This document shows, one piece after another, positions 1 to 6,431 of a stretch of 8,043 nucleotides of DNA; position 1 is the first letter of the stretch, and each line of letters starts with the position of its first letter. The notes beneath the pieces are model-generated. The model made no database searches. It was not told the origin of the DNA and saw only the letters and a list, made by a program, of their open reading frames with translations. Source of the stretch: Halodesulfurarchaeum sp. (lineage in GTDB: Archaea > Halobacteriota > Halobacteria > Halobacteriales > Halobacteriaceae). The position numbers and the translations under genes are program-made. Where the stretch lies: contig JAGXLJ010000042.1 in the NCBI GenBank assembly GCA_018334775.1, positions 1 to 8,043 of the forward strand, in the 5' to 3' direction.

Positions 1-1
1 G

Positions 2-952
2 GGAATGAAAGGTATCACTCCGTCGGGTCTTCGAGAGGTCTTCGTCGAAATTCCAGACGTCACCTGGGAGGAGGTCGGCGGCCTGGAAGAGACCAAAGAG
101 CGGCTGCGCGAAACCGTTCAGTGGCCCCTCGACTATCCCGAGGTCTTCAAGCAGATGGACCTCGATTCACCCCGGGGCATCCTCCTGTATGGCCCGCCCG
201 GAACGGGAAAGACGCTGCTCGCGAAGGCGGTTGCCAACGAGGCCAGGAACAATTTCATCTCGGTCAAAGGCCCCGAACTACTCAACAAGTACGTCGGCGA
301 GTCCGAGAAAGGCGTTCGTGAAATCTTCGAGAAGGCCCGACAGAACGCTCCGGCCGTGATCTTCTTCGACGAAATCGACGCCATCGCGGGCCAGCGTGGC
401 CGACAGATGGGAGACTCCGGCGTCGGCGAACGAGTCGTCTCCCAGCTGTTGAGCGAACTCGACGGAATCGAGTCACTCGAAGACGTCGTGGTCATCGCGA
501 CCACGAATCGACCCGACTTGATCGACGATGCGCTGTTGCGCCCCGGTCGGCTCGACCGACATATTCACGTCCCGATTCCTGACGAAGCGGCCCGTCGGGC
601 CGTCTTCGAGGTGCACACGGAGCACAAACCACTCGCCGAAAGCGTCGATCTCGAGAACCTTGCTGCTCGCACCGAGAACTACGTGGGGGCAGACATCGAG
701 GCCGTCTGCCGGGAAGCAACGATGCAGGCGACTCGGGAATTCCTCAACAGTGTCGACCCCGAGGAAGCAACTGAGAGTGCCAGCAACGTCCGGATAACCG
801 AGGAGCACTTCGAATACGCCCTCGAGGAAGTCTCGCCGTCGATAGACGAAGAGATCAAACGACGCTACGAGGAACTCGAAGAACGCTTCGACAAAGCCAG
901 AGCCGAACCGGATCACGGAGCCGACGACCAACTCGGTCGGACGTTCCAATAA
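2..952 (+). CDS. cdc48: Cdc48/VCP-type AAA+ ATPase, C-terminal D2 part (5' truncated)
   Basis: Cdc48/p97 family unfoldases are hexameric ATPases that pull proteins out of complexes or feed them to the proteasome in the cytoplasm. Seen here, counting from the first Met at position 5: Walker A GPPGTGKT at residues 63-70, Walker B VIFFDEID at 118-125, sensor-1 Asn near 168, and the arginine-finger stretch LLRPGRLDR at 177-185. A KYVGES pore loop at 95-100 and a C-terminal helical lid follow the usual order, and the protein ends LGRTFQ, a typical haloarchaeal ending. The reading frame is open to the left edge and the Met at position 5 falls inside the conserved D1-D2 linker (TPSGLREVFVEIPDVTW), so it is not the true start. 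The N domain and D1 ATPase, well over half of a usual family member, lie outside. Its 3' end faces the GINS gene with 15 bp between stops. The family is certain; which of the several haloarchaeal paralogues is not. Confidence 0.95.
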   Translation, partial: GMKGITPSGLREVFVEIPDVTWEEVGGLEETKERLRETVQWPLDYPEVFKQMDLDSPRGILLYGPPGTGKTLLAKAVANEARNNFISVKGPELLNKYVGESEKGVREIFEKARQNAPAVIFFDEIDAIAGQRGRQMGDSGVGERVVSQLLSELDGIESLEDVVVIATTNRPDLIDDALLRPGRLDRHIHVPIPDEAARRAVFEVHTEHKPLAESVDLENLAARTENYVGADIEAVCREATMQATREFLNSVDPEEATESASNVRITEEHFEYALEEVSPSIDEEIKRRYEELEERFDKARAEPDHGADDQLGRTFQ

Positions 953-967
953 CGAACCGGCTGAGAA

Positions 968-1753
968 TTATTCGACTCGTTCTGCGGCGTCCCGATCGAG
1001 AAGTGGGTCGGCGTTTTCTTGTGGGAGGTCGACGATGTCGTCCTGCTTCAGGTCGTAGGACTGGGCGTCGACACCGAAAATCTCGCCGACGTCGGTCGTC
1101 ATCCTGACTGTGGTTCGGTCGACGCCGTTTTGGTCTTCGGTCGCGGTCTCCTCCAGCTCAGAATCCGATGCACCAGTGGCGCCATCGCCCAAATCGGCTC
1201 CCATCGCGTCGGCCGGGCTGGGTTCTGATTCCGAAAGCGAATCATCCGGCGGTGGAGTCGGATCGACCGGATCATCAGGTGAACCCGGGCCAGCCTCATC
1301 TGATGGCGTTCGGGTCGAGGAGTCGGGTGCCCCTGCGTCATCGATTGAATCGCTACTCGGCACCCGATTCCCGGAGAACTGATCGAGGACCTTCGTCTTG
1401 TTCGCCTCGATGCGCTCAACGAGATCCTCATAGAGGTCCTGTTCTTCGGCGGTCAGACCGGTTTTGTCGCCGCCATTGCCGGTCGCCGAGAGACTTGCCT
1501 CGTCGACGAGTTTGCCGATCCGGCGCTGATAAATCGCTTCAGCCACGTGCTCTGCCGTCTCGATTTCCTTGGAGAGTTCGCTCACCCGGGCGGACCTGAA
1601 CGGATCCTCGGCCTCCGCTGCAGCCGCCGAGCGTTCCTCCCGCAAGGATTCAATGTACTCGGCCACGTCCGCGTAAAAGGTTTCCCGAAGCTCCTGGAGG
1701 CTGTCGGTCGATCGCTCCTGTCGTTGGACACGGTGTAGCTCCGATAGATCCAT
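968..1753 (-). CDS. ginS: GINS complex subunit, Gins51-type
   Basis: GINS bridges the MCM helicase and the RecJ/Cdc45-like protein in the archaeal replicative helicase. The 261 residues divide into three parts. Residues 1-125 are a helical, charged A domain (LHRVQRQERSTDSLQELRE onward). Residues about 126-213 are a low-complexity linker rich in Asp, Glu, Ser and Pro. Residues 214-261 are a small beta-rich B domain with the signature VGEIFGVDAQSYDLKQDDIV followed by LPQENADPLLDRDAAERVE. A-then-B order is that of the Gins51 class. The ATG at 1753 lies 2 bp after the priS stop, so the gene is almost certainly cotranscribed with, and perhaps translationally coupled to, priS. A primase-GINS pairing is known in archaea and supports the call. 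The linker diverges rapidly, so similarity searches may hit only the two ends. Confidence 0.88.
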   Translation of the reverse strand: MDLSELHRVQRQERSTDSLQELRETFYADVAEYIESLREERSAAAAEAEDPFRSARVSELSKEIETAEHVAEAIYQRRIGKLVDEASLSATGNGGDKTGLTAEEQDLYEDLVERIEANKTKVLDQFSGNRVPSSDSIDDAGAPDSSTRTPSDEAGPGSPDDPVDPTPPPDDSLSESEPSPADAMGADLGDGATGASDSELEETATEDQNGVDRTTVRMTTDVGEIFGVDAQSYDLKQDDIVDLPQENADPLLDRDAAERVE

Positions 1754-1755
1754 GA

Positions 1756-2931
1756 TTACGCTTGGGCCTTCTCCGCTATCCCGCGGGCCATGAGGAAGAT
1801 GCCCGCGTACTCCGGTACTTCTTGGTAGCCCGGGCTCACACTAAGGCTTTCCCCGTCGAACTCGAGCAACGTTTCATCCGCCACCTCGACCCCGATTTGG
1901 TGTCCGCGAAACGTCTCGGGAATGGCATCCCGTAAGGGGTCGAAATCATCCAATTCATCCCGTTCGAGTGGCACGACCCGCAGTCCACTGCCCCCGTGTA
2001 GGGATCCGGGCAGGCGGATCAAGCGATGGGTGTCAGTCGTAACTGGCTCGTCGATGGCCGAGGCATCGGTTTCGACAGTCCGCTCGACCATCGCTCGAAC
2101 CACCGGGAGAAAGGCCGGGTGAACGTCGACGTTCCCGGCCATGACCGCCTCGGTGTTCGTCTCGAGCACCGACAAAACTGCTTCGGCGTTCGTTTGTCCC
2201 ACCCCCTCAAACGTCTTGAGATGCTCGATGGCCGCCTCGTCCTCCAACCCGAGCAGTTCATCGGCTAAGTTCTGGAGGCGAGCCACAACTCTGCGAGCCC
2301 AGCCACCGGTCGTCGGGAGGGACCGACGAGCAGTCGGCGTCTTTCGCCCCCGTCCCGAGACTGGCTCTTCGCTGACCAGCGATTCGAGAGAGAGCCCGCT
2401 TCCCCGGACGTACTCCACGACCTCCCGGCGCTGTTCCCGGTCGAGCGACTGGATCTCGGGGTCCCGAACGTGGACGTGATAGCCCCGGCCTCCCGAAAAC
2501 GTGATTCTCAGTTCGTCGAACCCGAAGTCCCGCTCGAGGAGGTCGAGGAGTTTCAACAGGGCCCCTTTGCAGGTTTGGAGCATCTCCCCATAGGTGTCCT
2601 CGGCGGGGTTCACACTGGGGAGATGATCGGCGTCGAGATCGAAGACTAGATCGGATCCCTGCCAATCTTTGTCGTCCATCGATCTGGCACTCGGATCGTC
2701 GTAGTGCCCGGCCGAAAAGTAGACGTGACGAGGGCGTTCCCGCACGAGAAAGGCCTCGAGGGATCCAAGGTCGTGGACCGACCGGTGGCGGATCATGGTC
2801 GTCCCCGAACTGTCCTCCCAGGGAATGTAGCCCCACTCGCGGGCGGTCGCATCCGGGGGTTCTGGCGGGGCTTCTCGACGGTAGAAGTCCCTGAACCGGC
2901 CCCGTAGGTAGGACCGCGTTCGCTCCTCCAT
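1756..2931 (-). CDS. priS: DNA primase small (catalytic) subunit PriS
   Basis: PriS is the catalytic half of the archaeo-eukaryotic primase and, with PriL, makes the short primers for DNA replication. In the 391 residues, the metal-binding DxD pair is D98 and D100 in LVFDLDADH, preceded by the conserved YFSAGHYDDP (71-80). The nucleotide-binding SGGRGYHVHV is at 146-155. The third acidic position and associated basic loop, TDTHRLIRLPGSLHGGSGL, begins at about 299. Length fits haloarchaeal PriS. The usual zinc-knuckle Cys/His set between the DxD and SGGRG motifs is missing, with only C121 present. The ATG at 2931 is chosen because a TATA-like box sits about 28 bp upstream, giving a leaderless mRNA, and the N-terminus matches the family. 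GINS follows after 2 bp, forming a replication operon. PriL is not in the window. Confidence 0.96.
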   Translation of the reverse strand: MEERTRSYLRGRFRDFYRREAPPEPPDATAREWGYIPWEDSSGTTMIRHRSVHDLGSLEAFLVRERPRHVYFSAGHYDDPSARSMDDKDWQGSDLVFDLDADHLPSVNPAEDTYGEMLQTCKGALLKLLDLLERDFGFDELRITFSGGRGYHVHVRDPEIQSLDREQRREVVEYVRGSGLSLESLVSEEPVSGRGRKTPTARRSLPTTGGWARRVVARLQNLADELLGLEDEAAIEHLKTFEGVGQTNAEAVLSVLETNTEAVMAGNVDVHPAFLPVVRAMVERTVETDASAIDEPVTTDTHRLIRLPGSLHGGSGLRVVPLERDELDDFDPLRDAIPETFRGHQIGVEVADETLLEFDGESLSVSPGYQEVPEYAGIFLMARGIAEKAQA

Positions 2932-2954
2932 GGACAGAATCGTACTCGGCCCCC

Positions 2955-2963
2955 ATGTATAAG
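2955..2963 (-). promoter_or_regulatory. TATA-box promoter of the priS-GINS operon
   Basis: On the minus strand the gap between the acetyltransferase and priS reads CTTATACAT, centred about 28 bases before the priS ATG, with an A-rich BRE-like GAAACGG just upstream. This is the spacing expected for a leaderless haloarchaeal transcript, so the replication operon probably has its own promoter and need not depend on read-through from the upstream gene. Inferred from sequence alone. Confidence 0.6.
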
Positions 2964-2978
2964 CCGTTTCGTCCTGCC

Positions 2979-3455
2979 TTATCGGCCAAGCAACTCTGAC
3001 AACCGTGCCATCAGCCGATCGCTGTCCCCCAGCCGCATGTAATAAGCGTCGACGTCGTCCTCGTAGTAATCCTCGATCCGCCGCACCGTTTCAAAACCCA
3101 GATGCTCGTAAAAGGAGAGGGCGTTTTGGTTACTCACCCGAGCGTGACAAGAGACGCCGCTCGAATCGTCTGCGATAGCCGCGACCAACCGTTCACCGAG
3201 GCCACGGCCCCGATACTCCGGATGGATCCCAAGAAAGAGAATGTAGCCGTCCCCTCTGGCTGCTGCAAACCCGACCAGTTCGTCATCATCAAAATACGCA
3301 TAGACGGTCGCCTTGCGGTACGCGTCGGCGAAAAAGCCCCATCGCTGTTTGAGGAGGTCCTCGGATTCCCGGATGTGTTCTTTGAGCTCCCAGGCCGCCT
3401 GCAGGTGGTCGTCCTCACCCGGTGGGACGGTTCTCTGTTCGAGGGTGACACTCAC
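2979..3455 (-). CDS. GNAT family N-acetyltransferase, RimI/Ard1-like
   Basis: This gene encodes a GCN5-related acetyltransferase, which transfers acetyl from acetyl-CoA to an amine, possibly a protein N-terminus. In the 158-residue product, the acetyl-CoA pyrophosphate loop RGRGLG is at about 82-87, preceded by the beta strand ILFLGIHPEY. The later motif NQNALSFYEHLGFE is at about 109-122, and an acidic-aromatic DYYEDDVDAYYMRL stretch near the C-terminus recalls archaeal RimI/Ard1 enzymes. I start it at the GTG at 3455 (protein MSVTLEQRTVPPGEDD). The frame stays open upstream to an ATG at 3545, but that 30-residue extension is Cys-rich, unlike the family, and overlaps the likely promoter. The gene ends 47 bp before priS on the same strand. 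The substrate cannot be told from sequence. Confidence 0.87.
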   Translation of the reverse strand: MSVTLEQRTVPPGEDDHLQAAWELKEHIRESEDLLKQRWGFFADAYRKATVYAYFDDDELVGFAAARGDGYILFLGIHPEYRGRGLGERLVAAIADDSSGVSCHARVSNQNALSFYEHLGFETVRRIEDYYEDDVDAYYMRLGDSDRLMARLSELLGR

Positions 3456-3480
3456 TATGCGGTGATACCCAGTCCCGAAA

Positions 3481-3487
3481 CATAATT
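3481..3487 (-). promoter_or_regulatory. Candidate TATA box for the acetyltransferase gene
   Basis: Minus-strand AATTATG is centred about 29 bases before the GTG at 3455. Its position fits a leaderless transcript starting at or next to the GTG and supports that start over the ATG at 3545, which would place this element inside the coding region. The match to a TATA box is only moderate. Confidence 0.42.
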
Positions 3488-3506
3488 CCACCGCCCGGAC
3501 GGAGTT

Positions 3507-3553
3507 CGAATATGCACGTACTAACCGAGAACAGGAGCAAAACAACGGTATTC
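3507..3553 (+). promoter_or_regulatory. Candidate promoter region for archease-rtcB group
   Basis: The 118-bp divergent gap must hold the rightward promoter. Two weak AT-rich candidates are visible: CGAATATG at 3507-3514, which would give a leader of roughly 35 bases, and GGTATTCA at 3547-3554, about 24 bases before the archease ATG, which would be nearly leaderless. Neither is a strong consensus box and I cannot choose between them. There is no Shine-Dalgarno before the ATG. Confidence 0.3.
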
Positions 3554-3573
3554 AACGTCGACCAAAAACAGGT

Positions 3574-3993
3574 ATGACAGGTCACTACGAACTCAAAGCC
3601 CATACAGCCGACGTCGCGATCGAAGCACGGGGAGCCACACTTTCGGAGGTTTTCGGAGCGGTCGCCGACGGGCTTGGGGCTGCTCATGTCGACTCGATCC
3701 CCGAATTGGAGAGAAAACACCTCGACGTTGCCATGAGCGCGGAACGCAAGGCGGCCCTCCTATTCGATTACCTCGATCGGTTGCTCTACCTTCGAGACGT
3801 CAAAAGCGTCCTCCCGGTCGAAAACGATGCCACGGTGACCGAATCCGATGATGAATGGACGGTCAAAGCGACCGCCAGGGGCGTTCCCGTGTCAGAAATC
3901 GATGCCAGAGAGGTCAAAGCGATCACGTACTCCGAAATGGAGTTGCGAGAACAGGATGACGGGTGGTACGCCTACGTCGTCGTCGACGTGTGA
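3574..3993 (+). CDS. Archease, activator of the RNA ligase RtcB
   Basis: Archease is a small metal-binding protein that speeds guanylylation and multiple turnover of RtcB and broadens its nucleotide use. The product has 139 residues, the usual family length. Its N-terminal motif HTADVAIEARG (residues 10-20) carries the conserved acidic residue D13. A motif near the C-terminus reads VKAITYSEMEL (114-124), and the chain ends YVVVDV, placing a second acidic residue, D138, next to last. These N- and C-terminal aspartates are the family's metal-site residues. The gene is immediately followed (41 bp) by rtcB on the same strand, the pairing seen in many archaea, which makes the functional assignment firm. 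Divergently placed to the acetyltransferase gene. Confidence 0.95.
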   Translation: MTGHYELKAHTADVAIEARGATLSEVFGAVADGLGAAHVDSIPELERKHLDVAMSAERKAALLFDYLDRLLYLRDVKSVLPVENDATVTESDDEWTVKATARGVPVSEIDAREVKAITYSEMELREQDDGWYAYVVVDV

Positions 3994-4000
3994 GTCGAGC

Positions 4001-4010
4001 CAAAGCTTTG
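4001..4010. repeat. Perfect 10-bp palindrome before rtcB
   Basis: CAAAGCTTTG is a perfect palindrome in the 41-bp gap between archease and rtcB, occupying about -34 to -25 relative to the rtcB ATG. That is where a TATA box would sit, so it may mark an internal promoter, an operator over it, or be chance. No other element is apparent in the gap. Confidence 0.3.
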
Positions 4011-4034
4011 TAGGGCGAGCCCCAATCATCGGAT

Positions 4035-5495
4035 ATGACAACATTCGAGGCCGACGACTTCACTCTGGAGCGGACCGCTCCGTTAACCTGGAAACTCGAA
4101 CAGGAAGCGGGGATGAACGTCCCGGCTCGGGTGTACGCGAGCGAGACGCTCCTGGAAGAAATCGCCGACGACCTCAGCCTGGAACAGCTCAGGAACGTCA
4201 CTCATCTACCAGGGATTTACGAGCCAGCAATCGCAATGCCTGACGCCCACCAGGGATATGGCTTCCCGGTGGGCGGCGTCGCAGCCATCGACGCGGAAGA
4301 CGGGGTGATCAGTCCCGGGTCGATCGGCTATGACATCAACTGTGGCGTCCGAATGCTTCGGACCGATCTCACCCCGGAGGACCTCAACGGAAAAGAAGAG
4401 GAACTTGTCGACGCGCTTTTCGACGCAATCCCGTCCGGGCTGGGTGCTGGCGGCGTCGTCGAAGGAACCACCTCGACGATCGAGGCGGTCCTCGACCAAG
4501 GGATGAAGTGGGCGCTCGATCAAGGCTATGCGGTCGAAGCAGACCTGGACCACTGTGAGGACAACGGGTTTCGGGAGGAAGCCGATCCACGTGTCGTCTC
4601 CTCGGAGGCCAAAGATCGAGGTCGCAAACAGCTGGGGAGCCTCGGCAGCGGGAATCACTTCCTCGAAGTCCAGCGTGTCGAGGACATCTACGACGAATCA
4701 GTCGCGTCGGCGTTCGGGCTCTCGGAGGACCAGGTGGTCGTCCTCATCCACTGTGGCTCACGAGGGTTGGGCCACCAGGTTTGCACGGACTATCTCCGGA
4801 AGATCGAACAGGAACACGCGGATCTCCTCGAATCACTTCCAGACCGCGAACTCGCTGCTGCACCCGCTGGTAGCCCCCTCGCAGAGGACTACTACGGTGC
4901 GATGAACGCCGCGATCAACTTCGCGTGGGTCAACCGGCAGTTGATCACCTACCAGACCAGACGGGTCTTCGCCGACGTCTTCGATCGCGACTGGCAGGAC
5001 TTGGGTATGGAACTGCTCTATGATGTCGCCCACAACATCGGGAAGAAGGAAACCCACGAGATCGACGGCGTCAAGCGAGACGTGTACGTCCACCGAAAAG
5101 GGGCCACAAGAGCGTTCCCACCAGGGCATCCCGAGGTTCCCGAAGCCTATCGAGCAGTCGGCCAACCTGTCATTATTCCCGGTTCGATGGGGTCGGGAAG
5201 TTACGTGCTCCGGGGCGGTGAGAAGTCCCTCGAAAAGTCCTTCGGGTCCACGGCCCATGGCGCCGGGCGCCTGATGAGTCGCACGCAGGCCAAACAGGAA
5301 TTTTGGGGAGAGGACGTCCAAGACGAACTGGAAGCCGAGGAGCAGATCTACGTGCGGGCCCAGAGCGGAGCCACCATCGCCGAGGAAGCGCCGGGGGTCT
5401 ACAAGGATGTCGACGAAGTTGTCAGGGTCTCACAGGAGTTAGGAATTGGTGATCCTGTCGTCAGAACCTTCCCAATCCTCAATATCAAAGGCTGA
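4035..5495 (+). CDS. rtcB: tRNA-splicing ligase RtcB (3'-phosphate/5'-OH RNA ligase)
   Basis: RtcB joins RNA with a 2',3'-cyclic phosphate or 3'-phosphate to 5'-OH RNA using GTP and manganese. In archaea it seals tRNA exons after intron excision and can circularise introns. The 486 residues carry the expected active site. D100 and C103 lie in GYDINCGVR, H208 in GSGNHF, H239 in IHCGSRGLGHQ and H333 in DVAHNIGKK. H408, in GSTAHGAGR, is the histidine that forms the covalent GMP adduct. The MPDAHQGYGFPVGG motif at 68-81 is also intact. Length matches an intein-free RtcB; no intein interrupts it, unlike some other archaeal copies. The ATG at 4035 agrees with the usual N-terminus. It follows archease by 41 bp, its partner protein, and precedes an eIF2B-like gene. 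Confidence 0.97.
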   Translation: MTTFEADDFTLERTAPLTWKLEQEAGMNVPARVYASETLLEEIADDLSLEQLRNVTHLPGIYEPAIAMPDAHQGYGFPVGGVAAIDAEDGVISPGSIGYDINCGVRMLRTDLTPEDLNGKEEELVDALFDAIPSGLGAGGVVEGTTSTIEAVLDQGMKWALDQGYAVEADLDHCEDNGFREEADPRVVSSEAKDRGRKQLGSLGSGNHFLEVQRVEDIYDESVASAFGLSEDQVVVLIHCGSRGLGHQVCTDYLRKIEQEHADLLESLPDRELAAAPAGSPLAEDYYGAMNAAINFAWVNRQLITYQTRRVFADVFDRDWQDLGMELLYDVAHNIGKKETHEIDGVKRDVYVHRKGATRAFPPGHPEVPEAYRAVGQPVIIPGSMGSGSYVLRGGEKSLEKSFGSTAHGAGRLMSRTQAKQEFWGEDVQDELEAEEQIYVRAQSGATIAEEAPGVYKDVDEVVRVSQELGIGDPVVRTFPILNIKG

Positions 5496-5513
5496 TCGAG
5501 CCCTCGAGCAGGG

Positions 5514-5522
5514 ACCTTTTTG
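5514..5522 (+). promoter_or_regulatory. T-rich element between rtcB and the eIF2B-like gene
   Basis: ACCTTTTTG lies about 20 bases after the rtcB stop and is centred about 28 bases before the next ATG. It could be a TATA-like box for the eIF2B-like gene or a U-run terminator for the archease-rtcB transcript; in archaea both look alike at this resolution. It suggests the third gene may be transcribed separately from rtcB. Confidence 0.35.
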
Positions 5523-5545
5523 ACTGACCGGCTTGGAATACGAGT

Positions 5546-6397
5546 ATGATCGACGAGACCGCCGAGGAGATCCGATCCATGCAGACCCACAGTTCCTCGG
5601 TCGTCGCGGCCAATGCCTCCCACGCCCTCGAAGAACTCCTCGGTCGGGAGTATCCAAGCGTCGAGGAGTACCTGCGCGAATTAGAACACAACAGTTCGGC
5701 ACTCAGACGTGCCAATCCCTCTCACGCCTCTCTCATCACGACCCAACGAGAAATCGTCGAAACCGTTCGAGAGGCCGATCCAAAGTCCATAGAGGCAGCC
5801 AAGGCGCGGACGGAAGGGGCTATCGAGGAGGTCGTTTTGACGATCGAAACCGCCAAACACCGGGCTGCGGAGAACGCGGCAGATCGGATCGAAGACGGTT
5901 CGACGATCCTGACCCACGACTATTCCTCGACAGTCCTCGAAGCCCTGGAAGCGGCCGCTCGTGATGGCGCCCACCTCGAAGTTTTCATCACGGAAGCCAG
6001 ACCCCGCCACCTGGGACGAAAAACGGCCCGAGTGCTGGGAGAAATAGATCGAATCGAGACGACCCTGATCATCGACAGTGCCGCCGGTCACTACCTCGAA
6101 ACAATCGATTCAGTCCTGATCGGAATGGACTGTATTGTCGATGACATGCTGTACAACCGCGTCGGAACCTACCCGATCGCCGCTACGGCCGCCGACCGAG
6201 ACGTTCCGGTTACAGTCACCGGGTCCAGTGCGAAAGTCGTCGACGGGGGCTTTCGCTTCGAGAACGATTTCAGACCGGCAAGTGAGGTTATCCGCGAACC
6301 GCCAGAAGGGTTTGTCGTCGGCAACCCAGCATACGACGCGACACCGACCAGGCTGATCGAGACACTCGTCACCGAGACGGGAGCCAAGTCACCGTAA
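5546..6397 (+). CDS. eIF2B-alpha-like protein (IF-2B/MtnA/R15P isomerase superfamily)
   Basis: The 283 residues form an IF-2B superfamily protein. A helical N-terminal domain (about 1-110, beginning MIDETAEEIRSMQTHSSSVV) precedes a Rossmann-like C-terminal domain. Conserved pieces are ILTHDYSSTVLEALEAA (121-137), VFITEARPRHLGRKTA (146-161), the IDSAAGHYL turn (176-184), IGMDCIVDDMLYNRVGTY (192-209) and a final NPAYDATP. The superfamily includes methylthioribose-1-phosphate isomerase MtnA, archaeal ribose-1,5-bisphosphate isomerase and eIF2B regulatory subunits. The isomerases use a Cys in a TH-C motif plus a downstream Asp. Here D195 (GMD) is kept but the Cys position holds D125, and the motif resembles eukaryotic eIF2B-alpha (THAYS). 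An isomerase role is therefore doubtful, and the real function is unknown, since archaeal aIF2 is not thought to need such an exchange factor. It lies 50 bp after rtcB on the same strand. Confidence 0.85.
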   Translation: MIDETAEEIRSMQTHSSSVVAANASHALEELLGREYPSVEEYLRELEHNSSALRRANPSHASLITTQREIVETVREADPKSIEAAKARTEGAIEEVVLTIETAKHRAAENAADRIEDGSTILTHDYSSTVLEALEAAARDGAHLEVFITEARPRHLGRKTARVLGEIDRIETTLIIDSAAGHYLETIDSVLIGMDCIVDDMLYNRVGTYPIAATAADRDVPVTVTGSSAKVVDGGFRFENDFRPASEVIREPPEGFVVGNPAYDATPTRLIETLVTETGAKSP

Positions 6398-6409
6398 CGC
6401 GGAAGCGGA

Positions 6410-6418
6410 TTTCTTTTT
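6410..6418 (+). terminator. T-run terminator after the eIF2B-like gene
   Basis: TTTCTTTTT begins 12 bases after the stop codon. Pyrimidine/T-rich runs without a required hairpin are the usual archaeal intrinsic terminators. It could also serve as a poor TATA element for the small reading frame beginning at 6432, although the spacing to that start is too short. Confidence 0.45.
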
Positions 6419-6431
6419 CGGACTACGAGGG

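Noticed and set aside
473..949. 158-codon open frame antisense to the Cdc48 gene
   Set aside because: It lies wholly opposite a clear AAA ATPase and has no recognisable motif. Long antisense frames are common in GC-rich haloarchaeal DNA.
4206..5321. Several 68-162-codon frames on the minus strand across rtcB
   Set aside because: They are antisense to an RtcB with every catalytic residue intact, and none shows a domain or start signal.
4035..5495. Possible intein in RtcB
   Set aside because: Some archaeal RtcB proteins carry inteins, but this one has the normal length and uninterrupted active-site blocks.
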